DNA from: Acidicapsa acidisoli
GTDB taxonomy: Bacteria > Acidobacteriota > Terriglobia > Terriglobales > Acidobacteriaceae
Length of the DNA: 64,000 bases
Direction of reading: 5' to 3'
Assembly (NCBI RefSeq): GCF_025685625.1
Contig: NZ_JAGSYI010000002.1
Span: 248,001-312,000 of the forward strand
The notes under the pieces were generated by a model. The model had not been told where the DNA came from and made no database searches. It was given only the letters and a program-made list of their open reading frames with translations. The translations under genes and the position numbers were made by a program. The number at the start of each line of letters is the position of its first letter. The first letter of the stretch is position 1. Below are positions 53,435-62,746 of the stretch, one piece after another.

Positions 53435-53992
53435 CGATCCCTCCTTGTTCTCGATGCGGCTCTGGTGCAAATAGCAAACCCGCAGGGATAGAGCGGCTGC
53501 TGGAGTGAATTGCGATTGGGTTTGAAGATCGTCGAAATACTCGATCAACCCGCTTGAGCAGGACCCGCATGAACCACCGGCCAGACGAGATGGCCCCGCT
53601 ACGCCCACCTCAAATACTTGCACCTGAGCCGGTTGAAGAATGCAATCAGCCTGTCACGGCAGGCCATCGCGTTGACGCTACAAAGTGATTGACGCGAGCA
53701 ATCGGCTGTCTTCTAAACCAGGAACATCCCGGGGAGAGGCAGTCTTCTGGAATTCCACCTAAGCAAAACGAACTGCCATAGCCGCCCTGGCACTGGCCGA
53801 CAACCGTACCTACCGTTACGGCGTGTCTCAAACGCCAAACTCATTATTCTCAGTCATGTACGGGAACCGTTAGAACGCCCTCCTAACGTTGTCAGTCGTT
53901 CTACCAACGGAATAACGTGTTGTCCGACTAAGGAAACCATATTCCGGAACGTCATAAAAAAGCGATTTACTCAAACATTTGAGGAGGAAGAG
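53435..53992. other. Intergenic region upstream of TonB receptor 3 with a dyad
   Basis: No gene of clear identity. TAGAACG (53871-53877) and CGTTCTA (53897-53903) are perfect inverted repeats, extended by CCGT (53867-53870) and ACGG (53907-53910). A short TCAAACATTTGA palindrome stands just before the GGAGGAAGAG ribosome-binding site of the receptor. Both may be operators. Confidence 0.5.
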
Positions 53993-56900
53993 ATGACGCC
54001 ACACAGTTTTTTGCTTTATCCCCTAAGGACAACATCAAGTCGGGGCCACTCCCGGTGGATGGTCGGCGCAATCGCTGCTCTTTGTATCTGGATCTGGTTT
54101 GCAGGGCCGTTTGCAAGCGCTCAAAGCGATCGCGGTAGTGTATCGGGAACAGTCACAGATCCATCAGGCTCCGGAATCACGGGGGTGAACGTAACCGTCA
54201 CCAATACTGCGATGGGTACGCAGAACTCCACCGTCACAACTGGCGTGGGAGAATACACAGTCCCGGAATTGCCCGCGGGTATCTATTCGGTGACGGTGGT
54301 TGCACCCGGCTTCGCGACGCTGATCCGCAGCGGAATCACAGTTTCGGTCGGAGAGACAGCCCGTGTCGATCTACAACTGTCTGTTGGGCAGGGCTCGACG
54401 ACGGTTACGGTAACGGAGGATGCCCCTCTGCTCCAAACCGACAGCCCTCAGAACAATATCGAAGTCTCCACGAAGGACATGAATGAGCTTCCGTTCAACG
54501 TCGCCGGCATCGGATCTGTCCGCGACCCGATGAGTTTTGCCGCGTTGGCGCCGGGAACTATCGTGGGCGGCTGGAACGATATCCACATCAGCGGCTCTCC
54601 GGCAACCACGTACCGCGTCCTTATGGACGGCCTGGACGACACCTCAGCAGTCAAGGGCGCTATCTCCGATGAAAATCAGCCCTCGGTCGAATCACTCGCC
54701 TCACAATCCCTCCTGGTGAACAACTATTCGGCGGAATTTGGTCAGTCCGCGGGCGGAATATTCAGCTACACCTCGAAATCCGGCAGCAACAGGCTGCACG
54801 GGACGGCCTTCAACTACCTTGAGAATGAGGACCTGGACGCCGGACAGCCCTTCAACTACACAAACCACGACCCCTCGAACCCCTGGGAAAAGGCTAACCC
54901 CGTGCAGCGGCAGCTTGATTTTGGCGGCTCTCTGGGTGGACCGGTGGTGATTCCTCACCTCTACAACGGCCACAACAAGACCTTCTTCTTCTTCGCTTAC
55001 GAGGAGTACCACAACACACAGACGCTCAACCTGGGAACCATTACCGTCCCCACGATGGCCTATCGCAATGGCGATCTGAGTTCTCTCCTACAGGGTCCCA
55101 TTATCGGTTCCAATGGACAGCCGATGGTGGATTGCCTGGGCCGGCAGCTGATCAATGGCGCGGTATACAACCCGAAGTCGACTTCGACGTGCCCGGATGG
55201 CACGACGGTTCGCAATCCGTTCCAGAACAATTTCATCGGCGCCCCCAGCACCTGGGATCCAGTGGCACAGGCGGTTCTTCCCTTCATTCCAACTCCATCG
55301 GGTTCCACGGCCAACGCGCTGAACAACAACTACCCGAATCTGCAGCCTAACAACAAATACCAGTACCTGACGAGCATCAAGATCGATCACACGATCGGCG
55401 AGAAATGGCATATGTCGGGTTATTACATCGCCGAGCAGTCCAACAAGGACAACGCTGCTGACGGCATTAACGGCGAGGCAGCCCAGACCCGGTGGAACAC
55501 AACCCCGGCCCCGCAGGCGTATTTCAATCTGGACTTTACGGCCACGCCGAGACTTGTGCTCCACAGCGGATTCGACTATACGAGCCACAATGCCGCGCAG
55601 GATGCGTTCGTGCAAAACTTCAAGGCCTCGACTCTTGGGCTTAACACGGCGGCAAATATGCCTGGCGGCGCCGCTAACACCTTCCCGATCATCTACGGAC
55701 TCACCACCAACCGTCAGAACGTTCCTCAGTTGGGAAATAACAACGCTCCGTTTATCGACCACAACGAGTATTACACCGAATCCGCGACTTGGGTCCGCGG
55801 CGCTCATACGTTCAGATTTGGCGGCGACCTTCGTCATCAGAGGTTTGGCACTCACAACGACCTGTCGGCCGGAAATTACGGCTTCAATAGCTCTCAGACG
55901 TCTCTGCCGTCCACTCAGGGCAACTTCCCAAATGGCGCCAGCCTCGGCGATGGTTTCGCAAGTTTCGCTCTTGGCCTATTAAACAACGCAAGTATCGGCA
56001 ACGATAACATTCAATGGTTTCACCGCAAAGAGTCCGGGATTTACGCGACGGATACCTGGAAGGTCACGCACAAACTCACGGTGAACTATGGACTGCGTTG
56101 GGATTTCGAACAGATGCAGCACGAAGAGTACAACCGGGAAACCCAATTTAGCCCGACCGTCGCGAATCCGTCTGCTGGCGGCCTGTTGGGAGGAACAGAA
56201 TACGAGGGATACGGGCCTGGGCGTTGCAACTGCATTTACGAGAAGTTCTATCCCTGGATGATTCAGCCTCGCCTCGGCCTCAATTACCAACTGGATGCAA
56301 AGACCGTGCTCCATGTGGGCTCCGGACTTTACTCCGGCCAGCAACTCTTCATGAACGAAATCAACTACAGCAACCAGGGATTTGGTTTCAATCAGGAGTT
56401 CCTGAACAGCCCCTCGTATGGCCTCGCCGCCGGCCAGTTTTCCAATGGTATACCGTACTCGGCACAGGCTCTGACGGCCACCAACTTCGATCCTGGCGCT
56501 TATCCGGGTCCGGGTTCGATCCAATCACCCCCGAATTTTACTGTCGCAAACAACGGCCGCCCGGCGCGTTTTCTGCAAACCACCGTTGGCTTTGAGCGTG
56601 AGATCGCCAAGGATCTGTCGGTTGAGGCATCTTTCATCGATAACCGTGGTGTCTGGCTTGAATCTGACGGGCTGTTCGTGGTCAACCAACTCCCTGTATC
56701 TACCATTGCGAAATACGGTTTGGACGTTACCAACCCGGCCGACCAACAACTTCTAACGTCGTCGATCTCGTCTCCTGCCGTGGCGGCGAGAGGATTCAAG
56801 GCTCCTTACGTCGGCTTCCCGTCCGGTCAGACCTTGGCTCAGGCGTTACGGCCATTTCCGCAATTTGGCAATATAGGCGACCAATACGAGCGCGATGGCA

Positions 56901-57727
56901 ATACCTGGTACGACGCGCTTCAAGTCAAGGTCACCAAGCGGATCAGCAAAGGACTGTCGGGCGGCCTCGGTTACTCCTTGTCGAAGGATCTGGGAACAGT
57001 CTCCAGCACTGGAACTTACACCACGGCGATACCGATACAGGATCCCACCAAGTCACCCAAGAGCCAAAAAACCTATTTGGCCATCGACCAACCGCAGATG
57101 ATCAACTTCTACTTCAACTATGAGGTACCGAGATTCGGCTTTGCGCAAAACGGCTGGAAGGCTGCCTTGCTTACGGGCTGGACAACCGACGGCATCTTCC
57201 ACTACCAGAGCGGTTTTCCGATTCAAGTACCCAATGCGCAGACGCCATTTACTCTGAGTTCTGTAACGTTTACGTCGAGTAACAATGGAAATGGTGTTTT
57301 TGCGAATCGCGTTCCGGGCCAGAAGCTCTTCCTGCACGGTCTTAACAGCCACAATGTTGATCCCTACACCACGTTCTTTCTCAACCCCGCCGCGTGGACA
57401 AACCCGACCCCGGGGACTTACTCCACCTCCAAGCCGTACTTCGGCGATTACCGTGGCCCGAGATATCCCTCGGAACAGTTGGGCGTAGGAAAGGGCTTCA
57501 CGTTCAAGGAGGGCGTGAAATTCTCGCTCCGCGCGGATTTCTTCAATGTCTTCAACCGCTGGGCATATCCCGGCCTGAACAATACGGGAAACTTTGCACA
57601 GGCGGCTCAATATAACAGCGACGGAAGCATTGCCAACGGCTTCGGTTACCTGGGGAACAGCATCTCCGGCGCGGGTGGAAACTTCGCTCCGAGAAGTGGT
57701 GAGTTTGTCGCGAGAATTCAGTTCTAA
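53993..57727 (+). CDS. TonB-dependent receptor, Oar-like (third)
   Basis: A 1244-residue outer-membrane receptor. Its parts are a signal segment (AIAALCIWIWFAGPFASAQ), a carboxypeptidase-regulatory-like domain (GSVSGTVTDPSGSGITGVNV, about 47-130), a plug (MNELPFNVAGIGSVRDPMSF), and a barrel ending SGEFVARIQF. The ribosome-binding site GAGGAGGAAGAG adjoins ATG 53993. It is followed by a CRTAC1 protein, a TPR protein, a DUF5703 glycosidase and an SGNH esterase in the same direction. This makes a polysaccharide or glycoside ligand the most likely, by analogy with receptor-led utilisation loci. A perfect 30-base palindrome after the stop probably ends its transcript. Confidence 0.9.
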   Translation: MTPHSFLLYPLRTTSSRGHSRWMVGAIAALCIWIWFAGPFASAQSDRGSVSGTVTDPSGSGITGVNVTVTNTAMGTQNSTVTTGVGEYTVPELPAGIYSVTVVAPGFATLIRSGITVSVGETARVDLQLSVGQGSTTVTVTEDAPLLQTDSPQNNIEVSTKDMNELPFNVAGIGSVRDPMSFAALAPGTIVGGWNDIHISGSPATTYRVLMDGLDDTSAVKGAISDENQPSVESLASQSLLVNNYSAEFGQSAGGIFSYTSKSGSNRLHGTAFNYLENEDLDAGQPFNYTNHDPSNPWEKANPVQRQLDFGGSLGGPVVIPHLYNGHNKTFFFFAYEEYHNTQTLNLGTITVPTMAYRNGDLSSLLQGPIIGSNGQPMVDCLGRQLINGAVYNPKSTSTCPDGTTVRNPFQNNFIGAPSTWDPVAQAVLPFIPTPSGSTANALNNNYPNLQPNNKYQYLTSIKIDHTIGEKWHMSGYYIAEQSNKDNAADGINGEAAQTRWNTTPAPQAYFNLDFTATPRLVLHSGFDYTSHNAAQDAFVQNFKASTLGLNTAANMPGGAANTFPIIYGLTTNRQNVPQLGNNNAPFIDHNEYYTESATWVRGAHTFRFGGDLRHQRFGTHNDLSAGNYGFNSSQTSLPSTQGNFPNGASLGDGFASFALGLLNNASIGNDNIQWFHRKESGIYATDTWKVTHKLTVNYGLRWDFEQMQHEEYNRETQFSPTVANPSAGGLLGGTEYEGYGPGRCNCIYEKFYPWMIQPRLGLNYQLDAKTVLHVGSGLYSGQQLFMNEINYSNQGFGFNQEFLNSPSYGLAAGQFSNGIPYSAQALTATNFDPGAYPGPGSIQSPPNFTVANNGRPARFLQTTVGFEREIAKDLSVEASFIDNRGVWLESDGLFVVNQLPVSTIAKYGLDVTNPADQQLLTSSISSPAVAARGFKAPYVGFPSGQTLAQALRPFPQFGNIGDQYERDGNTWYDALQVKVTKRISKGLSGGLGYSLSKDLGTVSSTGTYTTAIPIQDPTKSPKSQKTYLAIDQPQMINFYFNYEVPRFGFAQNGWKAALLTGWTTDGIFHYQSGFPIQVPNAQTPFTLSSVTFTSSNNGNGVFANRVPGQKLFLHGLNSHNVDPYTTFFLNPAAWTNPTPGTYSTSKPYFGDYRGPRYPSEQLGVGKGFTFKEGVKFSLRADFFNVFNRWAYPGLNNTGNFAQAAQYNSDGSIANGFGYLGNSISGAGGNFAPRSGEFVARIQF

Positions 57728-57752
57728 GCGCCAACTCAGTTGAAATCCAACC

Positions 57753-57782
57753 AACAGGCCAGATGAATTCATCTGGCCTGTT
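57753..57782. terminator. 30-base perfect palindrome after TonB receptor 3
   Basis: AACAGGCCAGATGAA (57753-57767) and TTCATCTGGCCTGTT (57768-57782) are exact reverse complements with no spacer, beginning 26 bases after the stop. As RNA it gives a 12-bp stem closing GAATTC. Only TTAAC follows. It is a terminator candidate for the receptor gene. Confidence 0.65.
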
Positions 57783-57854
57783 AACTTGCAATAGACGTAA
57801 TCTTGGCGGACAGCGCAGGCGACTCCCGGTGTGACGGCTGTATCTTAGGAAGGA

Positions 57855-59579
57855 ATGAAATTGGCAATTACGCGGCGTGACTTTGTGACAGGCTTGGCGG
57901 CGCTAAGCGCAGGAACTTTGAACGCCCGGGCATTGCCGATATTGCTGAATTCCTTCCAGAATGCCAGGATCGATTCCGAGAAGGCTCCCGAGCAATATTT
58001 CGAGACCCAGTATTTTGAGACCTGCACAGCCCAGAAAACGGGAATCACCTGGAAGCACGATAATGCACTCTCGACCACCCGCTACTTACCCGAATCCATG
58101 GGTCCCGGAGTAGCCATCTTCGACTACGACAACGACGGTTGGATGGATCTGTATTTTGTGAACAGCGGTCCGGCGGATTTCTTTCAGCCACCAAAGCCGC
58201 TGCGCAATGCTTTGTACCACAACAACCGGGACGGCACCTTTACCGATGTAACGGAAAAGGCAGGCGTGGCGGGAAGAGATTTCGGCATCGGAGTTGCCGC
58301 CGCCGACTACGACGGCGACGGTTGGACCGATCTTCTGGTAACAACGTATGGGCGGCTGATTCTCTATCACAACAACCACGATGGAACCTTTACGGATGTG
58401 ACCAAAGTTGCCGGCCTGGATGATCCGGGCCTGTTCACCAGCGCCGTCTGGTTTGATTCTGACAATAGTGGCCAGCTGGACCTGTTTGTCTGCCACTTCG
58501 CAAAGTACAACAAGTCACTGGAACGTGATTGCAGCGCAAACGGAGTTCGCCATTATTGTTATCCCAAGACCTATGAACCATGGCCGAGCCGTCTCTATAA
58601 AAACAACGGCAACGGAACCTTTACCGACATGAGCGCCTCTTCGGGGATTGGGCGGTATCTTGGGAAGGCCTTTGGCGTTGTCGCGACGGACATCAACAAC
58701 GACGGCCTGATGGATTTGTTTGTCGCCAATGATTCCGTTTCCAACTTCCTGTACTTGAACAAGGGAGGCGGTAAATTTGAAGAAATTGGCTTCCAGGCTG
58801 GAGTGGCATATAGCGCGGATGGGGCGGCCCGCTCTGGCATGGGCGTAGATGCGATCGACTTCAATGGAGATGGGCGGCAAGATCTTTTTGTTGCGAACAT
58901 CAACCGCGAACGCTATTCCTTGTACCGCAATGCCGGAGACAGTACATTTCAGGATGTAGCCGGGCCGACGGGAATTGGAATGGCGACAGTGATGGATTCG
59001 GGCTGGGGCTGTCGCTTTGTCGATTTCGATCTCGATGGCAGGCCGGATCTGATTTTGGCTAATGGGCACCCCGATGATCTAATCGAATCGATCAACCACA
59101 CCGTGCGGTATCGCGAACCTCTCCTGCTCTTTCACAACAATGGCAATGGGTTTGATAATGTCAGTGCTGCGGGAGGTCCAGCCTTCAAAGAGTCGTATCC
59201 CGCACGGGGACTTGCCGTTGGCGATCTCGATAATGACGGGCGCGTGGATGTGGTTGTCGGCATCAATGGCGGGGCTCCCCTGATCCTTCATAACATCGTT
59301 CGCAATGCGAATCATTGGATCGGTCTGAATCTTACCGGACTAGCGGTTGGCGCCAAGATCACCTGGTCGGCCAATGATGTCGAGCACTGTATTTTCAAGC
59401 GAGGCGGCGGAAGCTATCTCTCTTCCTGTGATCCTCGCGATGTGTTGGGGCTGGGGCCGGCGGAATATGCCGACTGGATTCAGGTTCAGTGGCCCAAGGC
59501 GATCGGGCGCATGGACCGATTCGAGCATGTGCGCGCTGGCAAGTACTACTCTCTGTCGCCGGGAGGCAAGCTTCTATGA
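57855..59579 (+). CDS. CRTAC1-like protein with FG-GAP/VCBS repeats and ASPIC/UnbV domain
   Basis: A 574-residue exported protein with a twin-arginine-like signal (ITRRDFVTGLAALSAGTL). Seven calcium-binding aspartate-rich loops mark FG-GAP/VCBS propeller blades: DYDNDGWMDLYFVN, DYDGDGWTDLLVT, DSDNSGQLDLFV, DINNDGLMDLFVAND, DFNGDGRQDLFVANI, DFDLDGRPDLILANG, DLDNDGRVDVVVG. The C-terminus (GGGSYLSSCDPRDVLGLGPA followed by ADWIQVQWP) is the ASPIC/UnbV domain. These proteins are secreted or outer-membrane-associated binding propellers that often accompany TonB receptors; no reaction is known. Its stop overlaps the TPR gene by four bases. Confidence 0.9.
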   Translation: MKLAITRRDFVTGLAALSAGTLNARALPILLNSFQNARIDSEKAPEQYFETQYFETCTAQKTGITWKHDNALSTTRYLPESMGPGVAIFDYDNDGWMDLYFVNSGPADFFQPPKPLRNALYHNNRDGTFTDVTEKAGVAGRDFGIGVAAADYDGDGWTDLLVTTYGRLILYHNNHDGTFTDVTKVAGLDDPGLFTSAVWFDSDNSGQLDLFVCHFAKYNKSLERDCSANGVRHYCYPKTYEPWPSRLYKNNGNGTFTDMSASSGIGRYLGKAFGVVATDINNDGLMDLFVANDSVSNFLYLNKGGGKFEEIGFQAGVAYSADGAARSGMGVDAIDFNGDGRQDLFVANINRERYSLYRNAGDSTFQDVAGPTGIGMATVMDSGWGCRFVDFDLDGRPDLILANGHPDDLIESINHTVRYREPLLLFHNNGNGFDNVSAAGGPAFKESYPARGLAVGDLDNDGRVDVVVGINGGAPLILHNIVRNANHWIGLNLTGLAVGAKITWSANDVEHCIFKRGGGSYLSSCDPRDVLGLGPAEYADWIQVQWPKAIGRMDRFEHVRAGKYYSLSPGGKLL

Positions 59580-60370
59580 TCTGGCTTCTCGCATTCCAGC
59601 TCGCAGCCGGCCCGCTTGCAGTCAGCCCAGTGCAACATTACGAGAGAGCAAAGCAGGATTTTGCCGAGCGGAAATTCTCCGAGGCTGTCAGCGAAGTCAA
59701 CATAGCTCTGCATGAGAGCCCGTACATGGTTCCAGCGTTGGTCCTCAAGGCCCGGCTGGCCCAGTTTGCGCACAGTCCAGATGTTGCCAAGAGCTGTCTC
59801 ATCACGGCCATTACGGCTGATCCAACATCGGAAGAGGCGCAATTCTTTCTCGGGTTGTTTTACTACAATCAGAATGATTTCAAATTAGCGATTTCACCGC
59901 TTCAGACGGCCCAAACGCTCTCTCCCAAAAGTCCTCTACCCGCGTTCTATCTTGCAATGACCCACGAAGCTATGGGAGATACAGCTCAAGCGTCGGAGCT
60001 CTACCAGCAGGCCGAGAATCTCTCTCCGGAGAAATCGCCGCAAAGCGCATTGATCCTCGTTGCGTACGGGAGATTCCTGCTTGCGCTGGGCCGAACCCAG
60101 GACGGTATTGGAAAAATTCGACGAGCCATTGAGGACGATCCCGATTCCCGCGAAGCCCACTACGAATTGGCAAAGGAATTAGATGAAGAGGGCGATCTCA
60201 AGAATGCCGTAGTCGAAGCGGAACGAGCCCTGACTCTACCAGAGCTCAGCATCCGAGATGCCCAGATTCATTATCTCCTGGCAAAACTCTATATGAGGTT
60301 GAAAGAGCCTGATTTGGCAAAGGCTCATTTGGAGAAATTCCAGGCGGCTCCCCAGACAACAGTCAGATAA
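59576..60370 (+). CDS. Tetratricopeptide repeat protein
   Basis: A 264-residue protein with a hydrophobic N-terminus (WLLAFQLAAGPLAV) that is probably a signal peptide. About six TPR units follow (YERAKQDFAERKFSEAVSEV, AQFFLGLFYYNQNDFKLAIS, AFYLAMTHEAMGDTAQASEL, AHYELAKELDEEGDLKNAVV, IHYLLAKLYMRLKEPDLAKA). ATG 59576 overlaps the stop of the CRTAC1 gene (ATGA), indicating coupled translation, and is preferred to upstream codons inside the other gene. CRTAC1-plus-TPR pairs recur near TonB receptors in this phylum. The TPR region presumably binds the propeller or the receptor. Confidence 0.85.
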   Translation: MIWLLAFQLAAGPLAVSPVQHYERAKQDFAERKFSEAVSEVNIALHESPYMVPALVLKARLAQFAHSPDVAKSCLITAITADPTSEEAQFFLGLFYYNQNDFKLAISPLQTAQTLSPKSPLPAFYLAMTHEAMGDTAQASELYQQAENLSPEKSPQSALILVAYGRFLLALGRTQDGIGKIRRAIEDDPDSREAHYELAKELDEEGDLKNAVVEAERALTLPELSIRDAQIHYLLAKLYMRLKEPDLAKAHLEKFQAAPQTTVR

Positions 60371-60424
60371 GCGGAGGAATGTTTGATACGGAACGCAAAG
60401 ACCAGCGGCGTTAAAGGGCAATCA

Positions 60425-62746
60425 ATGAGACGCTTGCTTCCTATTGTATGGCTTGGATTGTCTATGACCTGCTTTGGAACGGTGACCGCATTGGCCTCCG
60501 AAAATCCCTTCGTCTCGGTCAACGATGTTACATGGACAGAATTGGGACACAACGAGAACGACTCCATGCCGATCGGCAATGGCGATCTTGCAGCCAATGT
60601 CTGGACAGAGCAAAATGGCGACCTCATGTTGCTGGTAGCGAAAGCCGATGCATGGACGGAGTTGGGCAAGCTTGTGAAACTCGGCCGCGTGCGGGTCCAG
60701 ATCACGCCAAATCCATTTGTGGGCGCGGCGGATTTTCAGCAGGTTCTGCGCCTGGAAAACGGCAGTATCGAGATCAAGAGTGGCGCGAATGTGGTGTTGG
60801 TGTGGGTTGATGCAAATCGTCCGGTAATTCATGTCGAGGCAACATTGGAGCATCCCGCAGCAATGCAAGCAAGGCTGGAACTGTGGCGTACCAAGACCCA
60901 TCCGTACAATGAACCGTCCCCGGACAAAGGCGGCTTGTTTGAAATGGGCGACCATGCGATTCCACTCAATTTTGAGGCGGACACTGTTCTCCCTGCCGGT
61001 GCAAACCAAGTCACTTGGTATCACTTCAATTCGTCCAGCATCTACCCGACTTTGCTGGAACAAGAGCATTTGGAATCGCTTTCGCAAAAGTATCCTGATC
61101 CTTTGCTGCATCGTTGTTTCGGAGCAATGCTTACCGGACCCGGATTAGTTAGCAGCGATGACCATACGATGAAGTCGGCCGTTCCTGAGCGGAGCTTGCG
61201 GCTTGATGTAATCGGCCTCACCAAGACAGGAGCGGCTTCGCCGGAGGCGTGGAAGTCTGACCTGGATTCGCTGGCCAAGGAAGTGAGCGCAGTCCCGATT
61301 GATTCCGCTCGCGCAGCGCACCAACAATGGTGGCAGGATTTCTGGAACCGGGGTTGGATTCACGTCTCTGGAACAGCGGACTCGGCCAAGGTTTCGCAGG
61401 GTTTCATCATGCAACGTTACATGCTGGCTGCTTCTTCGCGCGGCGCGTTCCCTGCGAAATTCAACGGCGGCTTGTTTACCGTTGGGCACGACATGCCGGC
61501 GAATGTGGAATCGACCAACAAAGATCACAACCCGGATTTTCGGGCATGGGGAAGCTCGTATTGGAACCAGAACAATCGGCTGCTTTACTGGCCGCTTATC
61601 GAGACGGGCGATTTCGATTTGCTCAAGCCGTGGTTTGACATGTATGTGAACGCATTGCCGCTAGCTAAGGATCGCACTCAGGCTTACTTTCATCATGCAG
61701 GCGCGGCATTCATCGAAACGGGTTATTTCTGGGGTCTGCCTAATCTCAACGATTTTGGCTGGGACAATCCGACAACGGAGGTGAAGAGCGAGTGGATGCG
61801 ATATCACATTCAAGGCACGCTGGAAGTGATCTCGCAGATGTTGGACGAGTACGACATCACTCAGGATGCGGAGTTTGCGCATAAAGATATTATCCCCTTT
61901 GCCGACGTCATAGTGACTTACTACAACCTGCATTGGCCGCGAGGCGAAGATGGAAAGATCAAGATGACGCCGGTACAGTCTCTGGAAACCTATCAAAGAA
62001 TCGCGGTTAATCCAACGCCGGATATTGCGGGACTTAAACAGGTACTGACGCGGCTTCTGGAACTGCCTGCAGCATGGACGTCGCCTCAGCAAAGAAGCAT
62101 CTGGAGCAAAGAACTCGCCGACCTGCCAACTATTCCGATTGGCAGGTCGGCAAATGGAAAACTTCCGTCATTCGGTGCGAGCGATCCCGACGGCAAGCCG
62201 ACGATCCTTCCGGCCGAGAGCTATGGCAAGACGAGCAACGCGGAAAATCCCGAGCTGTATGTAGTCTTTCCATATCGGCTTTATGGCGTAGGCAAACCAG
62301 ATCTGAGTCTGGCTCTGAACACTTTTGCCGCCCGGCGCTTTCCATTAGACCACTGCTGGGGACAGGATGGTCCGCAATCTGCTCTGCTTGGTTTGACGGC
62401 CGTGGCGAAAAAGGCCGCTATCGACGAATTTACCGATTATGGCGATCAGCACTTCGCATGGTTCTGGAAAGCGGGTAATGACTGGATACCAGATCTCGAT
62501 GACGGCGGCACGGGGATGATCACGCTGGAATCGATGTTGATGCAATACGACGGCAAACGTATCCAGCTTCTTCCCGCGTGGCCCAACGATTGGACTGCGG
62601 ACTTCAAACTGCACGCACCGTATCGAACCACCGTTGAAGGGCATGTGGAGAACGGCAAAATCACGGACCTGAAAGTGACGCCGCAATCCAGAGCCAAAGA
62701 CGTGGTTGTCGTTTCGTCTGATGAGCGGAGCAAGTCCGCAAAGTGA
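60425..62746 (+). CDS. Secreted DUF5703 domain protein, probable six-hairpin glycoside hydrolase
   Basis: A 773-residue exported protein: signal peptide MRRLLPIVWLGLSMTCFG and a cut near ALASEN. The N-terminal beta-domain has WTELGHNENDSMPIGNGDLA and KADAWTELGKLVKLGRVRV, typical of DUF5703 and reminiscent of GH95 N-termini (PIGNG). A helical barrel follows (FPAKFNGGLFTVGHDM, WGSSYWNQNNRLLYWPLIET). The C-terminal strands (LLPAWPNDWTADFKLHAPYR and VEGHVENGKITDLKVTP) also resemble GH95/GH65-type enzymes. Activity is unproven; an alpha-fucosidase- or galactosidase-like role is plausible. AAAGGG precedes ATG 60425; a TTG at 60383 behind GGAGG is the alternative. The stop overlaps the next gene (GTGA). 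Confidence 0.75.
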   Translation: MRRLLPIVWLGLSMTCFGTVTALASENPFVSVNDVTWTELGHNENDSMPIGNGDLAANVWTEQNGDLMLLVAKADAWTELGKLVKLGRVRVQITPNPFVGAADFQQVLRLENGSIEIKSGANVVLVWVDANRPVIHVEATLEHPAAMQARLELWRTKTHPYNEPSPDKGGLFEMGDHAIPLNFEADTVLPAGANQVTWYHFNSSSIYPTLLEQEHLESLSQKYPDPLLHRCFGAMLTGPGLVSSDDHTMKSAVPERSLRLDVIGLTKTGAASPEAWKSDLDSLAKEVSAVPIDSARAAHQQWWQDFWNRGWIHVSGTADSAKVSQGFIMQRYMLAASSRGAFPAKFNGGLFTVGHDMPANVESTNKDHNPDFRAWGSSYWNQNNRLLYWPLIETGDFDLLKPWFDMYVNALPLAKDRTQAYFHHAGAAFIETGYFWGLPNLNDFGWDNPTTEVKSEWMRYHIQGTLEVISQMLDEYDITQDAEFAHKDIIPFADVIVTYYNLHWPRGEDGKIKMTPVQSLETYQRIAVNPTPDIAGLKQVLTRLLELPAAWTSPQQRSIWSKELADLPTIPIGRSANGKLPSFGASDPDGKPTILPAESYGKTSNAENPELYVVFPYRLYGVGKPDLSLALNTFAARRFPLDHCWGQDGPQSALLGLTAVAKKAAIDEFTDYGDQHFAWFWKAGNDWIPDLDDGGTGMITLESMLMQYDGKRIQLLPAWPNDWTADFKLHAPYRTTVEGHVENGKITDLKVTPQSRAKDVVVVSSDERSKSAK

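Noticed and set aside
53569-53688. A 39-codon plus-strand frame with a plausible AGGA ribosome-binding site
   Set aside because: No similarity to a known small protein and no structural feature; insufficient to call a gene.
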